The notes: generated by a model from the sequence alone, not told the origin. A stretch of 64,000 nt of DNA from Micromonospora ureilytica (GCF_015751765.1 NZ_JADOTX010000001.1:4278001-4342000), one strand, 5' to 3'. Counted from the stretch's first letter, positions 44,135 through 54,575 are shown. A program made the numbers and translations.

Positions 44135-45676
44135 TCAGACGCGTCCCGTGGGCAGCCAGAGCGACACCGTGACCCCGGTGAGCTGAACCACCCGGGCCTG
44201 CTCGAAGCCGGCCAAATGCGGCTTCAGTGACGGATGCAGGTCAACCTGGGTCGGCCCGCTGATCAGCCACAGCCGCTTGGCGGAGCTGAGGCACTCCCCG
44301 TTTCGGCAGGTCTGGGCGTACGTTGGGACGCCGCCGGGCCAAGCCGTGAAGACGGTGTCCAGTCTCGGACCTGCGGTCCGACGCAGGTAGTAGTTCACGC
44401 CGTCCTGTAGTCGGCTGGCGTATGCGGCATGGATTCCGAGCGCGTCGCCGACGGTGGCGTCCGTCGCGAGGACCGCGACCGCGCCCCGCAGATCTGGCTC
44501 GCCCGGCACGACGTTGCCTCGGTTCTCCACGTGCGTCGGCAGCGCGAAAGCGGCACACAGCAAGACCAGCATCACCGGCACCACGCGTCGCCGCCAGGGC
44601 GCCGTCGCCGCGCCGGGCGCTGCTGACGTCGCCGTATCGGACGCTGGCTGCACGTGCCGGGTCACGGCCACGACGGCCAGCAGGCACCATGCCGGCAGGG
44701 TGAACAGCACGTACCGGTGGATGAGTAGCGCCGCCACCGGCGAGATGAGGAGCAGCACGTAGAACGGCGCGACGGCCCAGGTGCCGAGCAGAGCACCGCG
44801 ACGGCCGAGCGTCACTGCGCCAAGAAGGGCCAGCCCGACGATCAGCGCACTGACCGTGACGCTGCCCGTCACCCGCACGATCTCGTTGCCGGTGCTCTCC
44901 CAGGTGGCCTCCGGGATCCACGACACCTGTTGGGCCTGCTCAGACCCCTTCCAGGCGAGGGGAAGAACGGGGATGACACCTGCGGTCGCCCCCAGGAACC
45001 AGCGCACGATGACCTTCTTTTGGCGAAGGCTCAGCACGTACACCAGGTGCGCCGGCAACAACAGCAACGCGACCATGTGCAACAACCCGGCCGCGGCCAC
45101 CACGAGGGCGTACGCGAGCCACCGCAACCACGTCGGCCGCTCCGTCGCGCGCAGCAGCAGCAGGGTCGCCAGCGCCACCGCCGCGGCGGCGAGAGCGTAG
45201 GGGCGCGTCTCCTGGGCGTACCGGGAGATGGTTGGCATCACGGCGACGAGCAGACCGGCGAGCAGTCCAGTCGTCGGGTCGAACAGCTTCCGGCCGATGA
45301 CGGCGGCCAGCGAGGCGGTGAGCGCCACCGCGAGAACGGACGGCATCCGCAGGGACGCCTCCGATTCGCCGAACACGGCGATCCACCCGTGCATCAGAAG
45401 GTAGTAGGGGGCGATGACCGCGTCGGTCACCTCCACCAGGCCCCGCAGCCCCTCCAGGGACTTCGTTGACGCCGCCCACGTGGCGATCTCGTCACGCCAG
45501 AGCTGCCGGCGGTCGACACCGTAGAGCGCGATGAGGAACGCGGCGAGGGCGGGCACGATCGGCACCATCCAGCGCGCCACCTGATCCTGCCGGGCAGCGG
45601 GACGGCGTGCTTCCGCGCGTACCGGGTCTGCGGCGGTCACCTCCGGCGAACTGGCGAGGGGGGCCAACTCGACCAT
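44135..45676 (-). CDS. GT39-like (ArnT/PMT-type) membrane glycosyltransferase
   Basis: 513 aa, ~11 helices. The first loop has GVDRRQLWRDEIATWAASTK with the conserved Asp-Glu of GT-C enzymes, and PTISRYAQETRPYALAAAAV is the hallmark (QExRPY) of this DUF/GT39 group. It uses a polyprenyl-phosphate sugar at the outer membrane face. AAGGA lies 9 bases before the ATG. It extends or caps the EPS or glycosylates proteins. Confidence 0.85.
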   Translation of the reverse strand: MVELAPLASSPEVTAADPVRAEARRPAARQDQVARWMVPIVPALAAFLIALYGVDRRQLWRDEIATWAASTKSLEGLRGLVEVTDAVIAPYYLLMHGWIAVFGESEASLRMPSVLAVALTASLAAVIGRKLFDPTTGLLAGLLVAVMPTISRYAQETRPYALAAAAVALATLLLLRATERPTWLRWLAYALVVAAAGLLHMVALLLLPAHLVYVLSLRQKKVIVRWFLGATAGVIPVLPLAWKGSEQAQQVSWIPEATWESTGNEIVRVTGSVTVSALIVGLALLGAVTLGRRGALLGTWAVAPFYVLLLISPVAALLIHRYVLFTLPAWCLLAVVAVTRHVQPASDTATSAAPGAATAPWRRRVVPVMLVLLCAAFALPTHVENRGNVVPGEPDLRGAVAVLATDATVGDALGIHAAYASRLQDGVNYYLRRTAGPRLDTVFTAWPGGVPTYAQTCRNGECLSSAKRLWLISGPTQVDLHPSLKPHLAGFEQARVVQLTGVTVSLWLPTGRV

Positions 45677-45871
45677 GCGTCCGGGTCCTTCGGATCGGGC
45701 TTGCCGGCACGGCGGGCGCCGTCCGGGGTGTGGCTCGCAGCTGCGTAGCCTAGACGCCCTCGGACGGGATCAGCCACGGGGTGCCGCTGGTCGACCCAGG
45801 CCGACCAGGGGGCGCGTTGACGGAGTCACAGCGATCCGAGCTGGTCGCGGTGGCGGGGATCCGCGGTGCGG

Positions 45872-47143
45872 TCAGTTCGGGTTTCCGGCGTGGGTCAACG
45901 TCTCCCAGGCGTAGAAGTAGGCGGGCGGTCCGGCCGGTCGGTCCGCCTCCACCACCCGCCTGGTGTTCGGCAGGTCGAGCTTCATCCTGGTGGTGTAGTG
46001 GTTCAGGGCGATCTCGGGCGAGGGCGCCAACCCCGTCACGAGCCGACCGCCGCACAGCCAGGGCGGCACCGACTTGCCCAGCTCGAACCCGGTGTGGAAC
46101 TCCAAAGCACGGGTCAACCGCTCGCGCGCCTCGGCATACAGGTCGCGGCCCTGGATCCACGCCGTCTCGGCGACGTGGGCCGCCGCCGCGAGACCCCAAC
46201 CGGTGTGCAGGAAGTCTCGGCAAGTCTCCTGTGCGAGCCCGTCGACGAGCGGGGTCTGCCCGCCCCAGTAGTCGGTGAGCTGCGACTTCGTGAAGGCATC
46301 ACCGGGCGGCGCGTACGGCATGGGTCCGTCGCCACTCAGATAGACATACGCCCGCAGGCGCAGCCGCCACTTTTCAGTCGCCTTGAGGAACGAGGCGCGA
46401 TCGTCGAGGAAGACCGAGATGCCGACCGCAGCATCGAGCATGATCAGCTCCCAGTTCCCCGCCCTGGTGCCGTTGGTGCCGGCGAGCACGGCCGGCAGGT
46501 AGACCGTCCGGAGCATCCGTTGGGCGCGGGCCAACGATGCCGGATCCCAGCCGGTGTAGGTGTGCTTGATCAGCTCTGCGGTTCGTGCGAACGTCGCCCC
46601 AGCCCAACCCGCCTGCAGCGGCGCGTTGGAGTTGGTGTGCTTCTTGAGCACGCCCGACCAGGCGTCCACGATGTCGATGGCCTTCTCCGCGTACCTGCGG
46701 TCACGGGTGAAGCACCACATCAACGCATGCGTGTACGCGGCCACCGCGTCCTCGGCCTCTGCTGTGCATCCGGCGTCCGGCTGGGAGTAGAAGCCACAGT
46801 CCACCGTGGACATGGGTCGCGGGCGCCAGGACAGCTCGGCGTACTGGCTGCGCTGCATGGCGAGCCAGGCCGATCGCCAGGGCTCCTCGCCAGCCCTGAC
46901 CTTGCGGCTCACGAAGTTCAACTGCTCGCTGCTCACCAACACACCAGGATGGACGAACCCGCTGCGGGGATCGCGCGACTCGGTCAACGGTGGCGCCGGC
47001 GGAATGGGATCGACGAGCCAGGCGGCTCGCGCCGCCTCGCTCTCCGGCTCGTCGGCCGAGAAGGCCAGGAGACCACCGCTGACGGCCAGGAGGCCGAGGC
47101 CCATCAGTGCCGCCAGCACGCCGCGCCTACCGGCCCATGCCAT
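45872..47143 (-). CDS. Secreted alginate-lyase-family protein (PL5-like alpha/alpha-barrel)
   Basis: 423 aa. Twin-Arg-like/Sec signal or anchor (GRRGVLAALMGLGLLAVSGG), then HPGVLVSSEQLNFVSRKVRA, the family start. NSNAPLQAGWAGATFARTAE and THAGNWELI-like RAGNWELIMLDAAVGISVFL with Asn/Trp/His positions match the alginate lyase (AlgL/PF05426) helical fold. It may trim or edit the exported polysaccharide, as AlgL does. Placed at the end of the EPS region. Confidence 0.85.
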   Translation of the reverse strand: MAWAGRRGVLAALMGLGLLAVSGGLLAFSADEPESEAARAAWLVDPIPPAPPLTESRDPRSGFVHPGVLVSSEQLNFVSRKVRAGEEPWRSAWLAMQRSQYAELSWRPRPMSTVDCGFYSQPDAGCTAEAEDAVAAYTHALMWCFTRDRRYAEKAIDIVDAWSGVLKKHTNSNAPLQAGWAGATFARTAELIKHTYTGWDPASLARAQRMLRTVYLPAVLAGTNGTRAGNWELIMLDAAVGISVFLDDRASFLKATEKWRLRLRAYVYLSGDGPMPYAPPGDAFTKSQLTDYWGGQTPLVDGLAQETCRDFLHTGWGLAAAAHVAETAWIQGRDLYAEARERLTRALEFHTGFELGKSVPPWLCGGRLVTGLAPSPEIALNHYTTRMKLDLPNTRRVVEADRPAGPPAYFYAWETLTHAGNPN

Positions 47144-47253
47144 CCCGTCTCCCCGACAAGCTGCCTACCCGGATGCTCCGGACTCCCGAGATCAGTACAT
47201 GTCATCGACCGATTGCTTCGCCACCCGTCACTGACAACCGGACAAGCCCGGTC

Positions 47254-47874
47254 TCAGTCTGTGGACGGCGGCAGCACCTTGGCGACCAGTTTGGCCAACT
47301 CGCGCAACGCCTTGCCCCGGTGGCTGATGGCGTCCTTCTCCGCCGGGGTCAGCTCGGCGTTGGTCCGGTCCTGCCCGTCGCCCAGGAAGATCGGGTCGTA
47401 GCCGAACCCGCCGTCACCGCGCGGCGCGCGCAGCACCCGCCCGGGCTGCCGGCCGTCGACGAGGTGCTCCTTGCCTCCGGGCAGCACCAACGCCACAGTG
47501 CAGACGAACGAGGCCGCCCGCTGCTCGTCCGGCACGTCGGCGATCTGATCCAGCACCAGCTGAAGGTTGGCCCCGTCGTTGCCGTGCTGGCCGGACCAGC
47601 GGGCGCTGAACACCCCAGGCATCCCGTTGAGCGCGTCGACCGCGAGCCCGGAGTCGTCGGCTATGGTCGGCAACCCGCTCTGCCGGCAGCCCTCCCGCGC
47701 CTTGATCAGCGCGTTCTCGCCGAAGGTCAGGCCGGTCTCCGGCAGCTCGGCGTACTGCTCGACGTCGTCCAGCCCGAGCAGGGCGATCCGGTGCGCGCCG
47801 AGCGCGCCGTCCAGGATCCGCTGCAGCTCAACCAGCTTCTTCCGATTACGGGTGGCAAGCAGGACCCTGTTCAT
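47254..47874 (-). CDS. rdgB: dITP/XTP pyrophosphatase (RdgB/HAM1)
   Basis: 206 aa, normal length. NRKKLVELQRILDGALGAHR, TFGENALIKAREGCRQSGLP, ADDSGLAVDALNGMPGVFSA and GFGYDPIFL are the canonical motifs, with substrate Lys and metal Asp/Glu intact. It hydrolyses non-canonical purine NTPs to monophosphates. The ATG has AAAGGTG 7 bases upstream, which is the end of a 50-bp repeat unit. Gene order rph-rdgB as in mycobacteria. Confidence 0.96.
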   Translation of the reverse strand: MNRVLLATRNRKKLVELQRILDGALGAHRIALLGLDDVEQYAELPETGLTFGENALIKAREGCRQSGLPTIADDSGLAVDALNGMPGVFSARWSGQHGNDGANLQLVLDQIADVPDEQRAASFVCTVALVLPGGKEHLVDGRQPGRVLRAPRGDGGFGYDPIFLGDGQDRTNAELTPAEKDAISHRGKALRELAKLVAKVLPPSTD

Positions 47875-47880
47875 GCTAAA

Positions 47881-47984
47881 ACACCTTTGTTCGCGACTGC
47901 GGGGCTCGCAAGCTCACTCCTCGCGCTCACCGCGACACCTTTGTTCGCGACTGCGGGGCTCGCAAGCTCACTCCTCGCGCTCAC
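47881..47984. repeat. Perfect tandem 50-bp direct repeat between rph and rdgB
   Basis: Two identical 50-bp copies (47881-47930 and 47935-47984) separated by 4 bases. The right copy includes the stop codon of rph (47981-47983). The left copy ends 6 bases from the rdgB start and supplies its Shine-Dalgarno. On the minus strand the units read open in one frame, encoding [15 protein letters not shown] in each copy. Confidence 0.85.
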
Positions 47985-48709
47985 GAGGCGAGAGCCTTTC
48001 GCTGGGCTTCGGCCAACTCGGCGCAGCCGGCGACGGCCAGGTCGAGCAGGGCGTCGAGCTGGTCGCGGGCGAACACGCCCGCCTCGCCGGTGCCCTGCAC
48101 CTCGACGAAGTCGCCCGCGCCGGTGCACACCACGTTCATGTCCACCTCGGCGGCGACGTCCTCCTCGTAGCAGAGGTCGAGCCGGGCCTCCCCCGCGATG
48201 ATCCCCACGCTGACCGCGGCCACCGAACGGTGCATCACCTTCTCCGGCTTGCCGGCCAACGCCTTCCGGGCGGCGAGCCAGCCCACCGCGTCGTGCAACG
48301 CGACGTACGCGCCGGTGATCGCTGCCGTGCGGGTGCCGCCGTCGGCCTGGAGCACGTCGCAGTCGAGGACGACCGAGTTCTCGCCGAGCGCCTTGAGGTC
48401 GATGCTGGCCCGCAGGCTGCGGCCGATCAGCCGGGAGATCTCGTGGGTGCGGCCACCGACCCGGCCCTTGACGCTCTCCCGGTCGGAGCGGGTGTTGGTG
48501 GCCCGGGGCAGCATCGCGTACTCGGCGGTCACCCAGCCGAGCCCGGAGCCCTTGCGCCAGCGGGGCACCCCCTCGGTGACGCTCGCCGTGCAGAGCACCC
48601 GGGTGCCGCCGAACTCGACGAGCACCGAGCCCTCCGGATGGGTGCTCCAGGCACGGGTCAGGGTCACCGGTCGAAGTTGAGAGGGCCCTCGCCCGTCAGG
48701 TCGCGCCAT
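47981..48709 (-). CDS. rph: Ribonuclease PH
   Basis: 242 aa. N-terminus [71 protein letters not shown] and [20 protein letters not shown] are all intact, including phosphate-binding Arg/Thr residues. Trims tRNA 3' ends by phosphorolysis. ATG 48709 is 6 bases after a TAGGGT -10 box. Its stop lies within a 50-bp repeat unit. Confidence 0.97.
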   Translation of the reverse strand: MARPDGRGPSQLRPVTLTRAWSTHPEGSVLVEFGGTRVLCTASVTEGVPRWRKGSGLGWVTAEYAMLPRATNTRSDRESVKGRVGGRTHEISRLIGRSLRASIDLKALGENSVVLDCDVLQADGGTRTAAITGAYVALHDAVGWLAARKALAGKPEKVMHRSVAAVSVGIIAGEARLDLCYEEDVAAEVDMNVVCTGAGDFVEVQGTGEAGVFARDQLDALLDLAVAGCAELAEAQRKALAS

Positions 48710-48715
48710 GCCTGC

Positions 48716-48721
48716 ACCCTA
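48716..48721 (-). promoter_or_regulatory. -10 box of rph (leaderless promoter)
   Basis: Minus-strand TAGGGT ends 6 bases before the rph ATG, just beyond the stop of the upstream glycosyltransferase gene. Confidence 0.5.
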
Positions 48722-49888
48722 TGCGGTGCGGCGATCCACCTCGCTCGGGGTGCCCCGGAGAACGTCCGCGTCGTGCACACCGAGGAACCCGGCGACCGCG
48801 GCCGGCCAGCCGAACTCCTCGGCCCGTGCCCGGGCGGCCCGCCGCCGCCCCGCCTCCGGCCGGGCCGTCAGGCGGGTCACCGCCGCCGCCATCGACACCC
48901 CCGAGCCGTACGCCGCCAGGCCGGCCGCGCCGACCACCTCGGGCAGCGCGCTGGCCGCGTTGACCACCACCGGAGTGCCGCAGGCCAGCGCCTCCAGGCC
49001 GGCGAGACCGAAGGTCTCCACCGGGCCCGGCGCCAGCACCACGTCCGCGCTGGCCAGCAACGCTGCCACCGCGGCGCGGTCTGGCAGGAAGCCGGTGAAC
49101 GTGACAGGCAACCCCGCCGCCCGTCGGGCCAGCGCGCCGCGTAGCGGGCCGTCGCCGGCCAACACCAGCACCGCCGGTACGCCCGCCCGGCGCAGTTCGG
49201 CGAGGGTCTGCACGGCCAACTCCGGTCGTTTCTCCGGGGAGAGCCGCGCGCAGTGCACCAACAGCAACTCGGTGGAGTCGGCGTACCGCTCGCGGACCCG
49301 CGGGTCGGCCCGCTGCGGGGAGAAGGTGTCCAGGTCCACCCCGAGCGGCACGAGGTCCACGTTGTCGGCGCCGATCCGGTCGAACTCCTCGGCAGCCCAT
49401 CGGGTCGTGCAGACGATCCGGTCGTACGCCCGACTGGTGGCCCGGTTGAGGCGGTCGGCGGTCGGGCGGCGCAGCGGGTCCGGCACGCCCCACTGGCCGA
49501 GCAGCCCGGTCAGCGACTCGTGCGACACCATCACCGACGGCACCCCGCGCGTCCGCGCCCACCGGCCCGTCCAGCGCAGCGACGACCGGTCGGAGACCTC
49601 CAACCGGTCCGGTGCCAGGTCGGCGAGGAGTCGGGCCAACCGGCGTCGGCCGGCCAGCAGCCGGTAGCCGCCACTGCCCGGCAGTTGCGGCCCGGGCACT
49701 GTGACCACCCGTCCCCACGGGTACGTCTCGTCGGCGGCCCGCTGCCCGGGTATCACCAGCACCGGATCGTGCCCGGCCGCCCGGTAGCCCGCACCGAGAT
49801 GCCGCAGCGCCGTCCGCAGGCCGCCGGAGCGTTCCGTGACGAAGTTGGCGAGCCGCACGATCCGCAGCCCGCCGGCGGTACCGGTCAC
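48719..49888 (-). CDS. Family 4 glycosyltransferase
   Basis: 389 aa, start overlapping the stop of the upstream glycosyltransferase by 4 bases. GT-B fold: LRIVRLANFVTERSGGLRTA at the N-terminus, SLTGLLGQWGVPDPLRRPTA, LLLVHCARLSPEKRPELAVQ, and GPVETFGLAGLEALACGTPV with the donor-binding Glu residues. Likely a mannosyltransferase acting on a lipid acceptor together with its partner MgtA-like enzyme; substrate not deducible from sequence. Confidence 0.85.
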   Translation of the reverse strand: MTGTAGGLRIVRLANFVTERSGGLRTALRHLGAGYRAAGHDPVLVIPGQRAADETYPWGRVVTVPGPQLPGSGGYRLLAGRRRLARLLADLAPDRLEVSDRSSLRWTGRWARTRGVPSVMVSHESLTGLLGQWGVPDPLRRPTADRLNRATSRAYDRIVCTTRWAAEEFDRIGADNVDLVPLGVDLDTFSPQRADPRVRERYADSTELLLVHCARLSPEKRPELAVQTLAELRRAGVPAVLVLAGDGPLRGALARRAAGLPVTFTGFLPDRAAVAALLASADVVLAPGPVETFGLAGLEALACGTPVVVNAASALPEVVGAAGLAAYGSGVSMAAAVTRLTARPEAGRRRAARARAEEFGWPAAVAGFLGVHDADVLRGTPSEVDRRTA

Positions 49889-51027
49889 GACGCGGCCGGC
49901 AGGCCGACGGTGGCGGCAACTGCGCGTACCGCGTGGTAGTGCCCGATCAACTCGTCGCCGACGGCCCCCCAGCTGCGGCGACTGACCGCGACCCGGGCGG
50001 CCAGCCCGTAGGCCCGCCGCCGGTCGGCGTCGCCGGTCAGTTCGGCCACCGCCGCGGCGAGCGCGTCGCCGTCGTTCGGCGGCACCAGTAGCCCGGTCAC
50101 GCCGTGGTCGACGAGGTCGACCGGGCCGCCGCTGGCCGGCGCCACGACCGGCACCCCGGAGGCCAGCGCCTCCTGGATGGTCTGGCCGAAGGTCTCGTGC
50201 GGTCCGGTGTGCACGAACAGGTCCAGGCTGGCGTAGAGCCGCGCCAGTTCCTCGCCCTGCTGCACGCCCAGGAAGGTCACCCCGGGCAGGTCCCGCGCCA
50301 ACTGGCGGCGGGTCGGACCGTCGCCGGCCACCACCACCCGTACGCCGGGAAGTCGGGACGTCGCCGCCAGCAACTCCACCCGCTTCTCCGGCGCGAGCCG
50401 ACCGACGTAGCCGACCAGCAGCTCACCGCCGGGCGCCAGCCGGTCCCGCAGCGCCGCGCACCGCTTGGTCGGATCGAAGCGAACGGCGTCCACGCCGCGC
50501 CGCCACAGCCAGATCCGCTGCACTCCGTTGGCGATCAGGTCGGCGGCGGCCCGGGTCGAGGGGGCGAGGGTGCGCTGCGCCGAATTGTGGATCTCGCGGA
50601 TCCGGCGCCAGGCCGCCGCCTCGCCCCAACTCACCCGGTACGCCCGGGCGTACGCCGCCACATCGGTCTGGTAGACGGCCACCGTGGGCAGCCCGTGCCG
50701 GCTGGCCAGCGTGGCCGCCCGAGCACCCAGGACGAACGGACTGGCCAGGTGGACCACGTCCGGCTCGGCCGACAGCAGCGCCCCGGTCAGTCGGGCGTTG
50801 GTCGGCAGGCCCAGCCGGAAACCCTGGTAGCGGGGCAGCGGCACGCTCGGAATGCGCACCACCGGGTACGGCAGCCGCTCGATGCCCTGCCGACCGCCGG
50901 GCGGGGAGGGCGCGATGACCACCGGCTCATGGCCCCGGTCGAGCAGGTGCTCCGCCGTCCGCACCACGGAGTGCGCGACGCCGTTCACATCCGGTGGGAA
51001 CGACTCGGTCACGATGGCGATCCGCAT
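49885..51027 (-). CDS. mgtA: GDP-mannose-dependent alpha-mannosyltransferase (MgtA-like)
   Basis: 380 aa from ATG 51027 (a GTG at 51033 would add two residues). MRIAIVTESFPPDVNGVAHS, VVHLASPFVLGARAATLASR, VYQTDVAAYARAYRVSWGEA, GYVGRLAPEKRVELLAATSR and HETFGQTIQEALASGVPVVA match M. tuberculosis MgtA (Rv0557) closely. MgtA mannosylates glucuronosyl-diacylglycerol, a step toward lipomannan-like glycolipids. Both GT4 genes lie between the Rv1339-like gene and rph, a place held by other genes in mycobacteria. Confidence 0.85.
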   Translation of the reverse strand: MRIAIVTESFPPDVNGVAHSVVRTAEHLLDRGHEPVVIAPSPPGGRQGIERLPYPVVRIPSVPLPRYQGFRLGLPTNARLTGALLSAEPDVVHLASPFVLGARAATLASRHGLPTVAVYQTDVAAYARAYRVSWGEAAAWRRIREIHNSAQRTLAPSTRAAADLIANGVQRIWLWRRGVDAVRFDPTKRCAALRDRLAPGGELLVGYVGRLAPEKRVELLAATSRLPGVRVVVAGDGPTRRQLARDLPGVTFLGVQQGEELARLYASLDLFVHTGPHETFGQTIQEALASGVPVVAPASGGPVDLVDHGVTGLLVPPNDGDALAAAVAELTGDADRRRAYGLAARVAVSRRSWGAVGDELIGHYHAVRAVAATVGLPAAS

Positions 51028-51136
51028 GCCCACACCGTGCGGGTGCCACTGGTGCGCCAGACGACGGTCCGCTGACCGGCCGGCGAACAGTACGGCACAA
51101 CACCGCGGTCCGGCCCCGCGAACCGGACGCGTCGCG

Positions 51137-51880
51137 TCAGACGTCGTAGCTGGCGCCGGGCCGGACCACCTCGAGCGGGCCGGTGTACGCGGAGGCGGCC
51201 GACTCCAGCGTGTGCGCCTCGCTGCCCCAGGCGGGCACCAGGTGGGTGAGCAGCAGTCGGCCCACCGCGGCCTTGGTCGCCGCCTCGCCGGCCTCCCGAC
51301 CGGTCAGGTGCAGATCCGGCGGATTGTCCATGCCGTCGAGGTAACTGGCCTCGCAGAGGAACACGTCGGCGTTCTGGGCCAGCCGCAGCAGCGCCTCACA
51401 GGGCGCGGTGTCCGACGAGTAGCACAGCGAACGGCCGTCGTGTTCCAGCCGCACGCCGTACGTCTCGACGGGGTGGTTGACCCGGTCGACGGTGATCGTG
51501 AACGGGCCGATCGGGAAGGTGCCCGGCTGGAGCGCGTAGAACTGGTACACGTCCTCCACCGAGCCGTCGTCGCCGTACGCGGCGCTGAGCCGGTCCGGCG
51601 CACCGGCGGGCGCGTACACCGGCAGCGCCGGGTAGGGGCCGTCCGGGGCGTACCGGCGCACCACCACGTACAGCACGGCGTCGAACATGTGGTCGCAGTG
51701 CAGGTGGGTCAGCAGGATCGCGTCCGGGGCGTGCAACCCCGCGTACCGCTGGAGGCTGGACAGCGACCCCGAGCCGAAGTCGACCAGGAGCCGGAAGCCG
51801 TCGGCCTCGACGAGGTAGGCCGAGCAGGGCGACTCGGGGCCAGGGAAGCTGCCGGCACTTCCCAGAACGGTCAGTCGCAT
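51137..51880 (-). CDS. MBL-fold hydrolase, Rv1339-type cyclic-nucleotide phosphodiesterase
   Basis: 247 aa. Metal motif LLTHLHCDHMFDAVLYVVVR (HxHxDH), LCYSSDTAPCEALLRLAQNA with the bridging Asp, CEASYLDGMDNPPDLHLTGR-EAGEAATKA and a final LLLTHLVPAWG His. Position between the cysM region and rph equals Rv1339, and sequence matches it well throughout. Rv1339 was shown to hydrolyse cAMP; RNase Z-like annotation is also common. Confidence 0.88.
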   Translation of the reverse strand: MRLTVLGSAGSFPGPESPCSAYLVEADGFRLLVDFGSGSLSSLQRYAGLHAPDAILLTHLHCDHMFDAVLYVVVRRYAPDGPYPALPVYAPAGAPDRLSAAYGDDGSVEDVYQFYALQPGTFPIGPFTITVDRVNHPVETYGVRLEHDGRSLCYSSDTAPCEALLRLAQNADVFLCEASYLDGMDNPPDLHLTGREAGEAATKAAVGRLLLTHLVPAWGSEAHTLESAASAYTGPLEVVRPGASYDV

Positions 51881-52055
51881 CGAGTGGTCTCGCTGTCACT
51901 ATCAGTAGCATCCGTGCCGGCGATGGTCCCGGCCATGATCTCTACCGACGCGTACGCCACGCTGCGCAGCCTACGCTGGCGCGCCCGGCAGCAAGAATCA
52001 TCCAACGGAAGTTGTCACGAACGTGACACCTGCTCGCGGTACGCCGGGCAGCGAG

Positions 52056-52083
52056 CGGGCCGTCGACGAATGTCGACGGCCCG
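52056..52083 (-). terminator. Terminator of the mec-cysO-cysM operon
   Basis: 12-bp stem (52056-52067 with 52072-52083) and a 4-base loop, 21 bases after the cysM stop. Confidence 0.85.
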
Positions 52084-52103
52084 TAGTCGGGAGACCAGAT
52101 CGG

Positions 52104-53467
<1,364 letters not shown>

Positions 53468-53533
53468 GATGTCGAACTCCTCGATCGGGTGTGCCTACGG
53501 TGACGGGACGAGACGAGCTGCGGCGCTGACAGG

Positions 53534-54022
53534 TCAGCGGCCGGAACACTCGTAATCGACAGTCGCCGGGCTCTGCCCGAACATGTAGGACTGGACGGCG
53601 TGCGGGTCGACGCCGGCCTCGACGACACGGACCGGCTCCTCGGTGACCACGCCGTCGACGATCCGGAACGAGCGGATCTCCTCCGAGTCGGGCTCACGGG
53701 TCGAGACGAGCAGGTAGTGCGCCCCCGGCTCACCGGCGAAGGAGACGTCCGTCCGTGACGGGTACGCCTCGGTGGCGGTGTGCGAGTGGTAGATGACGAC
53801 GGGCTCCTCGTCCCGGTCGTCCATCTCCCGCCACACGCGCAGGTGCTCCATCGAGTCGAACTCGTAGAAGGTCATCGACCGCGCGGCATTGTCCATCGGG
53901 ATGTGCCGGGTCGGGGTGTCGCTGCCGACGGGACCGGCGACCACGCCGCACGCCTCATCGGGGTGATCCCGGCGCGCGTGGGCGACGATCGCGTCGATGA
54001 TCGACCGGTCGATGCTCAGCAC
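53534..54022 (-). CDS. mec: Mec metallopeptidase (JAMM/MPN+, M67)
   Basis: 162 aa from GTG 54022, seven bases after TAGGCT (54030-54035); a GTG at 54028 is too close to that box. JAMM motif: Glu in RDHPDEACGVVAGP, then VVIYHSHTATEAYPSRTDVS with both His and the Asp. M. tuberculosis Mec (Rv1334) matches along its length. It frees cysteine from CysO-cysteine, and JAMM relatives also trim carrier proteins to expose Gly-Gly, which may matter for the extended CysO. Zinc-dependent, cytoplasmic. Confidence 0.94.
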   Translation of the reverse strand: MLSIDRSIIDAIVAHARRDHPDEACGVVAGPVGSDTPTRHIPMDNAARSMTFYEFDSMEHLRVWREMDDRDEEPVVIYHSHTATEAYPSRTDVSFAGEPGAHYLLVSTREPDSEEIRSFRIVDGVVTEEPVRVVEAGVDPHAVQSYMFGQSPATVDYECSGR

Positions 54023-54029
54023 GTGCACC

Positions 54030-54035
54030 AGCCTA
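54030..54035 (-). promoter_or_regulatory. -10 box of mec
   Basis: Minus-strand TAGGCT, preceded by TT. It is 7 bases from GTG 54022, matching the leaderless spacing of other genes here. Confidence 0.45.
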
Positions 54036-54074
54036 ACGCCTGCCGAGCACGTGCCGAAGTGGTGCCGGTCACCC

Positions 54075-54575
54075 CTAGTCGATCAAGGCGTTGAGCAGCG
54101 ACTCCTGTAGATACCCGAGATAGGCGTAGACCGACAGCTGGAACACCCGGCTGGAACCCGGGTCCTCGGCGACCGCGTCGTCCAGCTCCTCGCCCAGATC
54201 CGTGCCGTCCTTGATCTCCAGGCGGACACCCATCGCGAGCCGGGCGTCGTTCAGCGCCCGCAACCACGCCTCGGCGGCCTCGGCGTCCAGCCGCACCTCG
54301 CCGCCGGCGTCGTCCGGCAGCGCGGCCAGGATCGCCCCGGCCTGATCGATCTTCGAGGTCTTCAGGTCGCCCTCGGTGTAGCGGCGAAACTCGGCGGTGC
54401 CCGGAGCATCCTGCGGGTAGACCGCCGGAAAGAGCCGACCGACGACCGGGTCGGTGTGGTCGAAGCCATCGGTGAGCAGACCCACCACCTCGGAGGCGAC
54501 CTTGCGCAGCACGCGCACCTCGTCGACGGCGAAGACGGCGACGTAGTGGCCGGCCTGGCGCCGGAACATGCTCAT
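54075..54575 (-). CDS. DUF2017-family protein
   Basis: 166 aa from ATG 54575, whose ATGA overlaps the clpS stop. DUF2017 signature: [20 protein letters not shown] at the start, [20 protein letters not shown] in the middle, [20 protein letters not shown] and [17 protein letters not shown] at the end. Helical and acidic, no known function. Constant neighbour of clpS and mec in actinobacteria, suggesting a link with proteolysis or cysteine supply. Confidence 0.88.
   Translation of the reverse strand: MSMFRRQAGHYVAVFAVDEVRVLRKVASEVVGLLTDGFDHTDPVVGRLFPAVYPQDAPGTAEFRRYTEGDLKTSKIDQAGAILAALPDDAGGEVRLDAEAAEAWLRALNDARLAMGVRLEIKDGTDLGEELDDAVAEDPGSSRVFQLSVYAYLGYLQESLLNALID

Noticed and set aside
47881..47984. 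CRISPR-like repeat pair
   Set aside because: Only two copies with a 4-base spacer and no cas genes; it is a tandem direct repeat.
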